Shown: positions 8,287 to 14,904 of the stretch, one piece after another
Layout of the letters: the number at the start of each line of letters is the position of its first letter
How positions within the stretch are numbered: the stretch's first letter is position 1
NCBI GenBank assembly: GCA_900757655.1
Contig: CAAEOT010000029.1
Location: 1 to 64,000 of the forward strand
DNA from: an uncultured Oscillospiraceae bacterium
GTDB taxonomy: Bacteria > Bacillota > Clostridia > Oscillospirales > Oscillospiraceae
Direction: 5' to 3'
Length of the DNA: 64,000 nt
Notes under the pieces: generated by a model
Told to the model about the DNA's origin: nothing
What the model saw: the letters and a program-made list of their open reading frames with translations, nothing else
Databases searched by the model: none
Program-made: the position numbers and the translations under genes

Positions 8287-8330
8287 AAATATGTAGTCAG
8301 CAAAGTTTGCAAGACAGGGCTGACCGCAGT
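8257..8330 (-). ncRNA. candidate small RNA of about 75 nt (minus strand)
   Basis: The stretch between the two tRNAs has no protein gene but forms a complete minus-strand transcription unit. A consensus promoter (TTGACA, 17 bases, TATAAT; 8365 down to 8337) is followed by about 75 bases ending in a GC-rich hairpin (ggaggccgg, loop of 6, ccggcctcc) and T6. The transcript can form a second hairpin between GTCAGC and GCTGAC. No start codon with an RBS gives a credible peptide. The +1 near 8330 is inferred from the promoter. I do not recognise an RNA family. Confidence 0.6.
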
Positions 8331-8336
8331 GCTTTT

Positions 8337-8365
8337 ATTATAGGGTGATGTCACAAGGCTGTCAA
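8337..8365 (-). promoter_or_regulatory. consensus promoter on the minus strand
   Basis: TTGACA (complement of 8360-8365), exactly 17 bases, TATAAT (complement of 8337-8342). It matches consensus at both boxes and points into a region with no protein gene, which is the main evidence for the small RNA. Confidence 0.8.
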
Positions 8366-8452
8366 GAGAAAAATAGCAGAAAGATGCATTTCTTCCGGAA
8401 ACAAGAACCGACAAATTTCGCATATTTCTCCGCAAAAAACGAAAAAAGATAC

Positions 8453-8481
8453 TTGACAACCGTGTGCGTTATCATTATAAT
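8453..8481 (+). promoter_or_regulatory. promoter of tRNA-Pro
   Basis: TTGACA (8453-8458), 17 bases, TATAAT (8476-8481), 13 bases before the tRNA. Confidence 0.88.
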
Positions 8482-8494
8482 GAAAAAGCTGCAT

Positions 8495-8570
8495 CGGGGT
8501 GTAGCGCAGATGGTAGCGCGCATGGTTCGGGACCATGAGGCCGCGAGTTCAAGTCTCGCCACTCCGACCA
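8495..8570 (+). tRNA. tRNA-Pro (anticodon CGG)
   Basis: A 76-base cloverleaf: acceptor CGGGGTG/CACTCCG (one G-T pair), D stem GCGC/GCGC, anticodon stem CATGG/CCATG with loop TTCGGGA (anticodon CGG at 8528-8530), T arm GCGAG-TTCAAGT-CTCGC, discriminator A and encoded CCA. It reads the CCG codon, in line with the GC-rich codon use around it. It has its own promoter and terminator. Confidence 0.95.
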
Positions 8571-8571
8571 T

Positions 8572-8608
8572 ATCGCTGCGGACGTTGTATCGTTCGCGGC
8601 GATTTTTT
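8572..8608 (+). terminator. terminator of tRNA-Pro
   Basis: atcgctgcggac (8572-8583) pairs with 8592-8603 (12 bp with two G-U pairs) around an 8-base loop, followed by a T run at 8603-8608. Confidence 0.8.
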
Positions 8609-8621
8609 ATTCCCACATCCC

Positions 8622-8650
8622 TTGCGCAACCGGAGCAAATTCGATATGAT
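8622..8650 (+). promoter_or_regulatory. SigA-type promoter of the SDR gene
   Basis: TTGCGC (8622-8627), 17-base spacer, TATGAT (8645-8650), 34 bases before the ATG at 8685. Confidence 0.6.
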
Positions 8651-8684
8651 AGGACTACCGATTTTTCGTTTTGGAGGAGAAAGT

Positions 8685-9446
8685 ATGAACATTGCTGTCA
8701 TCACCGGTGCATCCGCCGGTATCGGCCGGGAGCTCGTCTATGCCGTGGATAAGGACGCGCGCTATGACGAGATCTGGGTCATTGCCCGCAGAAAAGAGCG
8801 GCTGGAGGAGCTGCACGACAAGTGCACGAACCCCATCCGTCCGATCGCGCTCGATCTCTCGGATCTGAGCAGCATCGACGCCTATCAGGCCCTGCTCGAG
8901 CAGGAGCAGCCCGAGATCAAGATGCTGGTCAATGCGGCCGGCTGCGGCGTGTTCGGCCCCTTTGCCGAGGCGGACCGCAAGAAGCTGCTCGCCAGCGCGC
9001 AGCTCAATTCGCTCGCGCTCACGGGTATGTGCCACGCGAGCCTGCCGTATATGCACGCCGGCAGCAGTATCATCAACATGGGCTCGAACTCTGCCTGGCA
9101 GCCGGTGCCGTATCAGGCGGTTTACGGCGCGAGCAAGAGCTATGTCCTGAGCCTTTCCCGCGCGCTCGGCCGCGAGCTGCGCCCGCAGGGCATCCATGTC
9201 ATGTGCGTCTGTCCCGGCTGGATAAAGACCGAGTTCCAGCAGGTCGCGCATCATGATGAATACATCCGCTATGTGGACAAGTGGTACGGCCCCGATGAGG
9301 TGGCGGCGCAGGCTATGCAGGACCTCAAGAAGAAAAAGAGCGTCTCCATTCTCGGCCACCCGGTGCGCCGCCAGGTGCGTCTGGTCAAGCTCCTGCCGGT
9401 GGACACCGTCATGGACATCTGGTGCAAGCAGCAGGGCATTGAGTGA
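8685..9446 (+). CDS. short-chain dehydrogenase/reductase
   Basis: A 253-residue cytosolic SDR-family oxidoreductase. It has the NAD(P)-binding TGASAGIG at residues 7-14, an NAAG-type motif (NAAGCG) near residue 83, the catalytic Ser near residue 133, and YGASK giving Tyr147 and Lys151. A basic cluster (ARRKERLEE) after the second strand suggests NADP(H) preference. The substrate cannot be read from the sequence. AGGAGA is 6 bases upstream of the ATG. It is monocistronic, or cotranscribed with the small ORF downstream. Confidence 0.88.
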   Translation: MNIAVITGASAGIGRELVYAVDKDARYDEIWVIARRKERLEELHDKCTNPIRPIALDLSDLSSIDAYQALLEQEQPEIKMLVNAAGCGVFGPFAEADRKKLLASAQLNSLALTGMCHASLPYMHAGSSIINMGSNSAWQPVPYQAVYGASKSYVLSLSRALGRELRPQGIHVMCVCPGWIKTEFQQVAHHDEYIRYVDKWYGPDEVAAQAMQDLKKKKSVSILGHPVRRQVRLVKLLPVDTVMDIWCKQQGIE

Positions 9447-9479
9447 GACGGACTCTGCAGCCGTGAAAGGGCTGACTCT

Positions 9480-9632
9480 ATGCGGAAATTTGATGTATAT
9501 TGGAAATCAAATAAAGAATGGTATGAATATGATGGCCTTGTTCCAAAGCTGAAAGAGGATGTGCCCAAAGAAGCCCAAGAGAGCTTTGAGCATTATTTGC
9601 AGCAGAAAAAAGAAACGGCAACTGAAGAATGA
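9480..9632 (+). CDS. 50-residue charged small protein
   Basis: ATG at 9480 to TGA at 9630-9632 encodes 50 residues beginning MRKFDVYWKSNKEWYEYDG, rich in Lys, Glu and aromatic residues, with a predicted helical, acidic C-terminal half (EAQESFEHYLQQKK). GAAAGGG lies about 8 bases upstream, and a terminator follows 20 bases after the stop. Base composition is clearly more AT-rich than in neighbouring genes, suggesting later acquisition. Function unknown. The RBS, coding character and terminator together support a real gene. Confidence 0.6.
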   Translation: MRKFDVYWKSNKEWYEYDGLVPKLKEDVPKEAQESFEHYLQQKKETATEE

Positions 9633-9654
9633 GCCATTAGATTTGAAATGATAG

Positions 9655-9682
9655 AGCACCATGTGTCCGCATGGTGCTTTTT
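9655..9682 (+). terminator. intrinsic terminator after the small ORF
   Basis: agcaccatg (9655-9663) pairs with catggtgct (9670-9678) around a 6-base loop, followed by five Ts (9678-9682). Confidence 0.82.
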
Positions 9683-9730
9683 CATGCAGCTGAACAAGGG
9701 ATAGGCAAGCGGCTAGCTTGTGATGTACTA

Positions 9731-9769
9731 ACCCCCAGCCTGTCTGCATAGACTCCTTTTATCGGGGGT
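9731..9769 (+). promoter_or_regulatory. inverted repeat around a CATA motif; 3' arm is the RBS of the SpoIVFA-like gene
   Basis: acccc(c) at 9731-9736 can pair with gggggt at 9764-9769. The loop holds CATAGACT (9747-9754), similar to the -10 box of mother-cell sigma factors SigE/SigK. A start about 6 bases further on would drop the left arm and leave the G-rich RBS free. The stem is only 6 bp, so this is the weakest member of the hairpin group in this window. Confidence 0.4.
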
Positions 9770-9776
9770 GATGTGC

Positions 9777-10610
9777 GTGAAGCGCTGGAAAGTTTATTTG
9801 TGCGCGGCGGTGTTCCTGCTGCTGACGGCGGTGAAGATGGTCGCCCCGGCGGCAGCTGCGGATGCGCGCGAGGTGCTGCTGCCGGCCATCAATACGGACG
9901 ATGACTACAAGTCCGTCTTTGCCGAGATCCGCAGCGTGTTTGCGCCCGCACAGGTGCAGGCACAGGACGAACAGCTGCGGCAGTATCTGCCCGCCGTGAA
10001 TGTGAACATGTCCGCCTGGGCGACACCCGCGCCGGAGCCGACGCCGACACCCACGCCGGAACCGACCCCGGAGCCCACACCGGCTCCGACGCCCGAACCG
10101 ACGCAGAGCCCGCAGCTGCAGGCAGCCTTCGCTGCGCGCGAGACATTTCTCAACGAGCAGGCGGTCTATTCCGGCTATGCCGTTCCGGCCAATGTCAGCT
10201 ATGCGGTCAGCGAGCTGCCGTTCGCGCGCGCGTCACCGGTCGCGGGCTACACCTCGTCCGGCTTCGGCTACCGGCTGCACCCATTGGAGAACAAGGTGAA
10301 ATTTCACTACGGCACAGACTTCGCGGCCAATTCCGGCACGGCGGTCTGTGCCTTTGCTGACGGCACGGTGCTCGCCGCCGGGCAGGACGACGGGTACGGC
10401 AACTACGTGAAGATCCGTCATGCCGACGGCTATACGACGCTCTATGGCCACTGCAGCAAGCTGCTCGTGCGCGCCGGGGAGACGGTCACGATGGGGCAGG
10501 AGATCGCGCTCGTCGGCGCGACCGGCAAGGCGACCGGGCCGCACCTGCATTTTGAGCTCATGCACGACGGGTATTACTATAACCCAGAGTTTTACCTCGC
10601 CGCCGCATGA
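9777..10610 (+). CDS. M23 (LytM-type) endopeptidase, SpoIVFA-like
   Basis: The 277-residue exported protein has a signal/anchor (about residues 6-28), a Pro/Thr/Glu repeat linker (about 83-112) and a C-terminal peptidase M23 domain (about 155-275). The zinc and catalytic residues of LytM are all present: His177 and Asp181 (HYGTD), His225 (YGH), and His256/His258 (GPHLHFE). Position directly before an M50 protease matches the clostridial spoIVFA-spoIVFB pair, where the partner holds the SigK-processing protease. The GTG at 9777 is chosen because the GGGGG RBS lies 8 bases upstream; ATG at 9771 and GTG at 9768 are possible. Confidence 0.78.
   Translation: MKRWKVYLCAAVFLLLTAVKMVAPAAAADAREVLLPAINTDDDYKSVFAEIRSVFAPAQVQAQDEQLRQYLPAVNVNMSAWATPAPEPTPTPTPEPTPEPTPAPTPEPTQSPQLQAAFAARETFLNEQAVYSGYAVPANVSYAVSELPFARASPVAGYTSSGFGYRLHPLENKVKFHYGTDFAANSGTAVCAFADGTVLAAGQDDGYGNYVKIRHADGYTTLYGHCSKLLVRAGETVTMGQEIALVGATGKATGPHLHFELMHDGYYYNPEFYLAAA
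10024..10107 (+). repeat. imperfect tandem repeats encoding a Pro/Thr/Glu linker
   Basis: Units of the type ccgacgcc, ccggaaccg and ccggagccc repeat inside the M23 protein gene and encode TPEPTP-like residues 83-112. A shorter version (7725-7770) encodes the linker of the BIG2 protein. Such arrays often vary in length between strains. Confidence 0.7.
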
Positions 10611-11215
10611 AGCGCCGCCGCTTTGCGCTCGATATCCGCCCGGGCGCAGTCGCCCTGCTTGCCGGGCTGTATTTTCTGCTGCCGCTGCGCTGGTGCGTAC
10701 GTCTGGCGCTCGCCGTGGTGGTGCATGAGCTGGGCCATGTTGCGGCGCTGGTGCTGTGCGGCGCGGAGGTCTACGGCTTACGCATGGAGGCCTGTGGGCT
10801 GGCGCTGCGCTGCGCGCCGCCGGAGGGCGCGGTGCGCACGATCGCGGCGGCGCTGACAGGCCCCGCCGCCGGCGCGGGGCTGTTTTGTATCCTGCGCGGG
10901 CTCGGATACCCGGAGGGGGCGGACCTGAGCTTGCTGTACGCGTGCGCGAATCTGCTGCCGGTGCTGCCGCTCGACGGCGGCCGCGCGCTGGAAGCGGTGG
11001 TCGCGGCGCTGGCGGGAGCGCGCGCGGCGGAGCGGCTGCTGGACGTGCTGGGCCTGGTGCTGCCAGTCGCGCTCATGGGGCTCGGCGTGGTGCTGTTTGC
11101 GCGCGGCATGGGGCTTGCGCTGGGCGTGTTTGGCGCGTGGCTGGCGCTTTTGCAGCCGGGAATGACTTGCCAAGGGGGAAAACATGATGTAAAATACTCC
11201 TATTATCATATGTAG
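10607..11215 (+). CDS. M50 site-2 protease, SpoIVFB-like
   Basis: A 202-residue polytopic membrane metalloprotease with HELGH (His40, Glu41, His44) and the third zinc ligand Asp123 in LPLDGGR. In Bacillus, SpoIVFB cuts pro-SigK in the outer forespore membrane, so this gene and its M23 partner would belong to that late mother-cell checkpoint. The gene overlaps its partner by 4 bases (ATGA). Bacillus SpoIVFB is about 288 residues with a C-terminal CBS domain; this protein stops right after the membrane region and lacks it. The last 35 bases contain the promoter of the next gene. Confidence 0.8.
   Translation: MKRRRFALDIRPGAVALLAGLYFLLPLRWCVRLALAVVVHELGHVAALVLCGAEVYGLRMEACGLALRCAPPEGAVRTIAAALTGPAAGAGLFCILRGLGYPEGADLSLLYACANLLPVLPLDGGRALEAVVAALAGARAAERLLDVLGLVLPVALMGLGVVLFARGMGLALGVFGAWLALLQPGMTCQGGKHDVKYSYYHM
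11167..11195 (+). promoter_or_regulatory. SigA-type promoter inside the 3' end of the SpoIVFB-like gene
   Basis: TTGCCA (11167-11172), 17 bases, TAAAAT (11190-11195). It lets the radical SAM/DUF2344 genes be expressed independently of the sporulation pair upstream. Confidence 0.7.
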
Positions 11216-11219
11216 GAGT
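11196..11219 (+). promoter_or_regulatory. 7-bp hairpin masking the RBS of the radical SAM gene
   Basis: actccta (11196-11202) pairs perfectly with taggagt (11213-11219) around a 10-base loop. The 3' arm holds the Shine-Dalgarno AGGAG, 6 bases before the ATG at 11225. The promoter at 11167-11195 would start transcripts near 11202, so they would lack most of the left arm. Only read-through from the sporulation genes could form the masking hairpin. Confidence 0.6.
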
Positions 11220-11224
11220 GTAGT

Positions 11225-13063
11225 ATGGATCAGCGATTGGAACGCATCCTGCCGCGCGTGCAGAAGCCCGCGCGCTATACCGGCGGCGAATACCGCCAGA
11301 TCATCAAGGACAAGGCGGAGGTGGACCTGCGCCTCGCTTTTTGCTTCCCAGATATTTATGAGATCGGCATGTCGAACATCGGCATGCGCATTCTCTATGC
11401 CACGATGAACCAGATGCCAAGTGTCTGGTGTGAGCGCGTGTTCGCCCCCTGGGGCGACATGGAAGCCGAAATGCGCCGCGCGGGCATCCCGCTCTACGCG
11501 CTCGAGAGCGGCGACCCCGTCAGCGCGTTCGACGTCGTGGCGTTCTCGCTTGGCTATGAGATGGCGTATCCCGCCGTGCTCAATATGCTTGATCTGGCTG
11601 GCATCCCGCTGCGCAGCGCCGACCGGCCGGAGCTGACGCCGCTTGTGATCGCGGGCGGCACGGCCTGCAGCAATCCGGAACCGATGGCCCCGTTTTTCGA
11701 CCTCATGATCATCGGCGAGGGCGAGGAAGTCAACAATGAGGTGTTGGCGTTGTTCCGGCAGGCGCAGAAGGAAAGCTGGAGCAAGACGCAGTTTCTCGAA
11801 GCGGCGTCAAGGATCCAGGGCGTCCTGATTCCGTCGTTTTACGTCCCGCATTGGAACCCGGACGGCACGCTGCACGACCTGACGCCGACGCACGGCGCCC
11901 CCGCGCGCGTGACCAAGCGCATCATTCAGGATCTCGACGCCTGTTATTATCCGACGGACCCCATCGTGCCGAGCACGGAGATCGTGCATGACCGCGTGAA
12001 CGTGGAGCTGTTTCGCGGCTGCATCCGCGGCTGCCGTTTCTGTCAGGCGGGGTATGTCTATCGTCCGGTGCGCCCGCGCAAACCGGAGACGATTATCCGT
12101 CAGGGGATCGAGTCGCTCAAAAACACCGGTTATCAGGAGGCAACGCTCCTGTCGCTCTCGAGCAGCGACTACCGCCCGCTCGACGAGGTGTGCGACGGGC
12201 TGCTGGAATACTGCGAGCCGCGCAGCATGAGCCTCGCGCTGCCGTCGCTGCGCGCGGACAACTTCTCCATGGACATCATGAGCCGCCTGCAGAAGGTGCG
12301 CAAGGGCGGCCTGACGTTCGCGCCCGAGGCCGGCACGCAGCGCCTGCGCGACGCGATCAATAAAAACGTGCGCGAGGAAGACCTGCTCCATTCCTGCCAG
12401 GTCGCCTTTGAGGGCGGGTGGAACGGTGTCAAGCTTTACTTCATGCTCGGCCTGCCGACGGAGACGGACGAGGACGTACTCGGCATCGCGGAGCTCGCCA
12501 ATCAGGTGCTGCACACGTGGCGCATGCACGCGACGAACAAGGCCCGCGGTGTGCGCATCACGGTCAGCACGTCGTGCTTCGTGCCGAAGCCGCACAGCCC
12601 CTTCCAGTGGGAGGCGCAGGTGACGATGGATGAGTACAAGCGCAAGGTCAATCTCCTGCGCGAAAATATCAAGGCCAAGAACGTGACGTACAACTGGCAC
12701 GACCCGGACACCAGCTTCATCGAGGCCGTGCTCTCGCGCGGCGACCGGCGCATTGCCGACGTGATCGAGGAGGTCTGGCGCCGCGGCGGCAAGCTTGAGG
12801 CCTGGGGCGACTATTTCTCGTTCGACCGCTGGATGGCGGCCATGGACGCCTGCGGCGTCGACCCGATGTTTTATGCCTGCCGCGAGCGCGGAAAGGACGA
12901 GTTCCTGCCGTGGGACATCGTGGACATGGGCGTGCGCCGCGCGCACCTGTGGCATGAGCGCGAGCAGGCGTACAAGGCCGAGCTCTCGCCCGACTGCCGC
13001 AAGCAGTGTACCGGCTGCGGTGCGCTCGCACTCATGACGGAAGGGGGCAAGTGCGATGCCTGA
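11225..13063 (+). CDS. TIGR03960-type B12-binding radical SAM protein
   Basis: A 612-residue protein with an N-terminal cobalamin-binding-like domain (about residues 20-200), a radical SAM core with CIRGCRFC (Cys266, Cys270, Cys273 for the 4Fe-4S cluster) and a C-terminal region ending in a CxxC pair (KQCTGCG). In most clostridia this family is encoded directly before a DUF2344 protein, as here, near rng/rplU/rpmA; its substrate is not firmly established and tRNA or rRNA modification is often suspected. The start codon follows AGGAG at 6 bases. It overlaps the next gene by 8 bases. Confidence 0.88.
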   Translation: MDQRLERILPRVQKPARYTGGEYRQIIKDKAEVDLRLAFCFPDIYEIGMSNIGMRILYATMNQMPSVWCERVFAPWGDMEAEMRRAGIPLYALESGDPVSAFDVVAFSLGYEMAYPAVLNMLDLAGIPLRSADRPELTPLVIAGGTACSNPEPMAPFFDLMIIGEGEEVNNEVLALFRQAQKESWSKTQFLEAASRIQGVLIPSFYVPHWNPDGTLHDLTPTHGAPARVTKRIIQDLDACYYPTDPIVPSTEIVHDRVNVELFRGCIRGCRFCQAGYVYRPVRPRKPETIIRQGIESLKNTGYQEATLLSLSSSDYRPLDEVCDGLLEYCEPRSMSLALPSLRADNFSMDIMSRLQKVRKGGLTFAPEAGTQRLRDAINKNVREEDLLHSCQVAFEGGWNGVKLYFMLGLPTETDEDVLGIAELANQVLHTWRMHATNKARGVRITVSTSCFVPKPHSPFQWEAQVTMDEYKRKVNLLRENIKAKNVTYNWHDPDTSFIEAVLSRGDRRIADVIEEVWRRGGKLEAWGDYFSFDRWMAAMDACGVDPMFYACRERGKDEFLPWDIVDMGVRRAHLWHEREQAYKAELSPDCRKQCTGCGALALMTEGGKCDA

Positions 13064-13718
13064 AAAGCTGAGACTGCGCTTTGAAAAGACCGGCCGCGCG
13101 ATCTATATCTCGCACCTCGACCTCATGCGCACGATGCAGCGCGTGTTTCTGCGCGCCGACTGCCCGCTGAAATATTCCGAGGGCTTCAATCCCCACGCGC
13201 TCATCTCCATCCTGCTGCCGCTGTCCGTCGGCGTCGGGAGCGTGTGTGAGCTGATGGATTTCCAGCTGCGCGAGGAAGTAGACCTCGCCGCGCTGCCCGA
13301 GCGGCTCACAGCGGTCATGCCGGAGGGCATCCGCGCGCTCGAGGCGTACTCCGGCGGGCGTAAGGTGCGCGAGCTCAAGTGGCTGCGCGTGACCGGACGG
13401 TATGAATACGACAACGCAGACCCGGCGGACATGGCGGAAAAGCTCCGCGCGTTTTACGCGCAGGATGCCATCGTTATCACCCGCAAGACCAAGCGCGGGG
13501 AAGGGCAGATGGACATCGTGCCCGCAATCTCGGAGCTGCACGTGCGCCCGGAGGTGCGGTTCGTGACGATTGAGGCCGTTGTCTCCGCACAGGAGCCGAC
13601 GCTCAACCCCGACCATCTCGTTACGGCGCTGCATCAGCTGGCACCCGAGCTGGCGCCGGACTTCGCTGCTTTCACGCGGCGGGAGGTCTACACGGAGGAT
13701 ATGCAAATTTTCCGCTGA
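13056..13718 (+). CDS. DUF2344 / TIGR03936 protein
   Basis: A 220-residue cytosolic protein that opens with the family pattern LRFEKTGRAIYISHLDLMRTMQR and LKYSEGFNPHALISI. The family is found either as a separate gene next to, or fused to, the TIGR03960 radical SAM protein, and is thought to be its RNA- or substrate-binding partner (inference from context). It overlaps the radical SAM gene by 8 bases, indicating translational coupling. Unlike the usual clostridial order, ribonuclease G and rplU do not follow; rplS does. Confidence 0.87.
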   Translation: MPEKLRLRFEKTGRAIYISHLDLMRTMQRVFLRADCPLKYSEGFNPHALISILLPLSVGVGSVCELMDFQLREEVDLAALPERLTAVMPEGIRALEAYSGGRKVRELKWLRVTGRYEYDNADPADMAEKLRAFYAQDAIVITRKTKRGEGQMDIVPAISELHVRPEVRFVTIEAVVSAQEPTLNPDHLVTALHQLAPELAPDFAAFTRREVYTEDMQIFR

Positions 13719-13724
13719 AAACAC

Positions 13725-13753
13725 TTGCAAACCGCCTCGGGATGTGCTATTAT
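13725..13753 (+). promoter_or_regulatory. SigA-type promoter of rplS
   Basis: TTGCAA (13725-13730), 17 bases, TATTAT (13748-13753), about 100 bases upstream of rplS. Confidence 0.75.
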
Positions 13754-13759
13754 CTTATG

Positions 13760-13856
13760 GCTTGTGCGAAACAGCGTTTCGCAAGATAACGACGGTCCGC
13801 TGCCGTGACCGGCTCTGTCCACCGGTATGAACGTCTGATAAAGGAAGGATTTCATT
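13760..13856 (+). promoter_or_regulatory. structured leader of rplS, candidate L19 autoregulatory leader
   Basis: The leader contains TGCGAAAC-agc-GTTTCGCA (13765-13783) and a second stem ACCGG/CCGGT nested within gacg/cgtc (about 13789-13837), ending just before AAGGAAGG. Ribosomal protein leaders exist for rplS in Firmicutes; whether this is that element is inferred only from position and fold. Confidence 0.45.
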
Positions 13857-14198
13857 ATGGATCTCATCAAAACTCTGACCGCGCAGTACATGAAACCCGA
13901 GCTGCCGGCCATGCGCGTCGGCGACACCGTGCGTGTCACTGTCCGCGTCACCGAGGGCAACCGTGAGCGTACCCAGGCTTTCGAGGGCACCATCATCGCC
14001 AAGAAGCACGGCGGCATCAACGAGACGATCACCGTCCGCCGCATCTCCTACGGCGTGGGCTGCGAGAAAGTTTTCCCGGTGCACTCTCCCACGATCGTGT
14101 CCGTCGAGACCGTTCGCCGCGGCAAAGTCCGCAGAGCCAAGCTGTACTACCTGCGCGACCGCGTGGGCAAGAGAGCCAAGGTCAAAGAGCTTATCTAA
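13857..14198 (+). CDS. rplS: 50S ribosomal protein L19
   Basis: A 113-residue ribosomal protein at the interface of the 30S and 50S subunits. The sequence is canonical for L19: PAMRVGDTVRVTVRVTEGNRER, QAFEGTIIAKKHGG, TVRRISYGVGCEKVFP and RRGKVRRAKLYYLRDR. AAGGAAGG is 7 bases before the ATG. It has its own promoter, a structured leader and an intrinsic terminator, so it is monocistronic, unlike the rpsP-rimM-trmD-rplS operon of many bacteria. Confidence 0.98.
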   Translation: MDLIKTLTAQYMKPELPAMRVGDTVRVTVRVTEGNRERTQAFEGTIIAKKHGGINETITVRRISYGVGCEKVFPVHSPTIVSVETVRRGKVRRAKLYYLRDRVGKRAKVKELI

Positions 14199-14206
14199 GT
14201 GGATAC

Positions 14207-14238
14207 TGCAAAAAAGAGGCTTCGGCCTCTTTTTTGCA
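14207..14238 (+). terminator. intrinsic terminator of rplS
   Basis: tgcaaaaaagaggc (14207-14220) pairs perfectly with gcctcttttttgca (14225-14238) around a TTCG tetraloop, with the T run in the 3' arm. Confidence 0.93.
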
Positions 14239-14289
14239 TTTTCGGGGCGTTTTTGCGATGCCGCCGGAAAAGAATTCACACAATTTTAG

Positions 14290-14319
14290 TTGCCGAAAAC
14301 GGGTCTGAGCGTGTATAAT
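14290..14319 (+). promoter_or_regulatory. SigA-type promoter of the lepB operon
   Basis: TTGCCG (14290-14295), 18 bases, TATAAT (14314-14319), 35 bases before lepB. Confidence 0.7.
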
Positions 14320-14354
14320 ATAGTTTACGAATTTTTTACACCGAGGTTTTGAAA

Positions 14355-14903
14355 ATGGACAGCAAGAATCCGAGCGGCGCCAAGGGCCGCACCGAAGTAT
14401 ACGATTGGATCCAGTGCATCATCTTTGCGCTGGTGTTCTGCGTGCTGCTGTTTGTGTTTGCGGTGCGCATGGTCAACGTCGTCGGTCACTCCATGGTGCC
14501 GACGCTCGAACAGAATGACAAGGTCGTCATCTCCAACCTGTTCTATCATCCGAAGCAGGGGGACATCGTCGTTCTGCGCAAGCAGACGCTCATGGAAGAG
14601 CCCATCGTCAAGCGCATCATCGCGACGGAGGGGCAGACCGTGGACATCGATTTTGACGACGGTGTGGTCTACGTCGACGGCAAGGCGCTTGACGAGCCGT
14701 ATGTCAATGAGCCCGTGCACGACCGGGAGAATTTTGAGGGCAAGATCACGGTGCCGGAAGGCTGCGTGTTCGTCATGGGCGACAACCGCAACGCCTCCAC
14801 CGACAGCCGCGACGCGCGTCTCGGCTGCGTCGATGAGCGTTATATCATGGGCCGGGTGTACTTTACACTCTTCCCGGTCAAGAACATCGGAGTTGTGAAA
14901 TAA
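14355..14903 (+). CDS. lepB: signal peptidase I
   Basis: Membrane-bound Ser/Lys protease that removes signal peptides from exported proteins on the outer face of the membrane. The 182-residue product has one N-terminal transmembrane helix (about residues 19-40), the nucleophile Ser46 in GHSMVPTL, the general base Lys86 in VKRIIA, and the GDNRNASTDSRD box. This is the short Gram-positive SipS-type form. ATG 14355 is preferred (GAGG 8 bases upstream) over a TTG six bases earlier. It begins a tight run: lepB, rbgA, rnhB, yraN, thrC. Confidence 0.95.
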   Translation: MDSKNPSGAKGRTEVYDWIQCIIFALVFCVLLFVFAVRMVNVVGHSMVPTLEQNDKVVISNLFYHPKQGDIVVLRKQTLMEEPIVKRIIATEGQTVDIDFDDGVVYVDGKALDEPYVNEPVHDRENFEGKITVPEGCVFVMGDNRNASTDSRDARLGCVDERYIMGRVYFTLFPVKNIGVVK

Positions 14904-14904
14904 C

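Noticed and set aside
8238..8459. Minus-strand 73-codon frame between the tRNAs
   Set aside because: It crosses the small-RNA promoter and terminator and has no RBS or conserved look.
10024..10107. Regulatory or CRISPR-like repeat array
   Set aside because: The repeats are in frame and encode a Pro/Thr/Glu protein linker.
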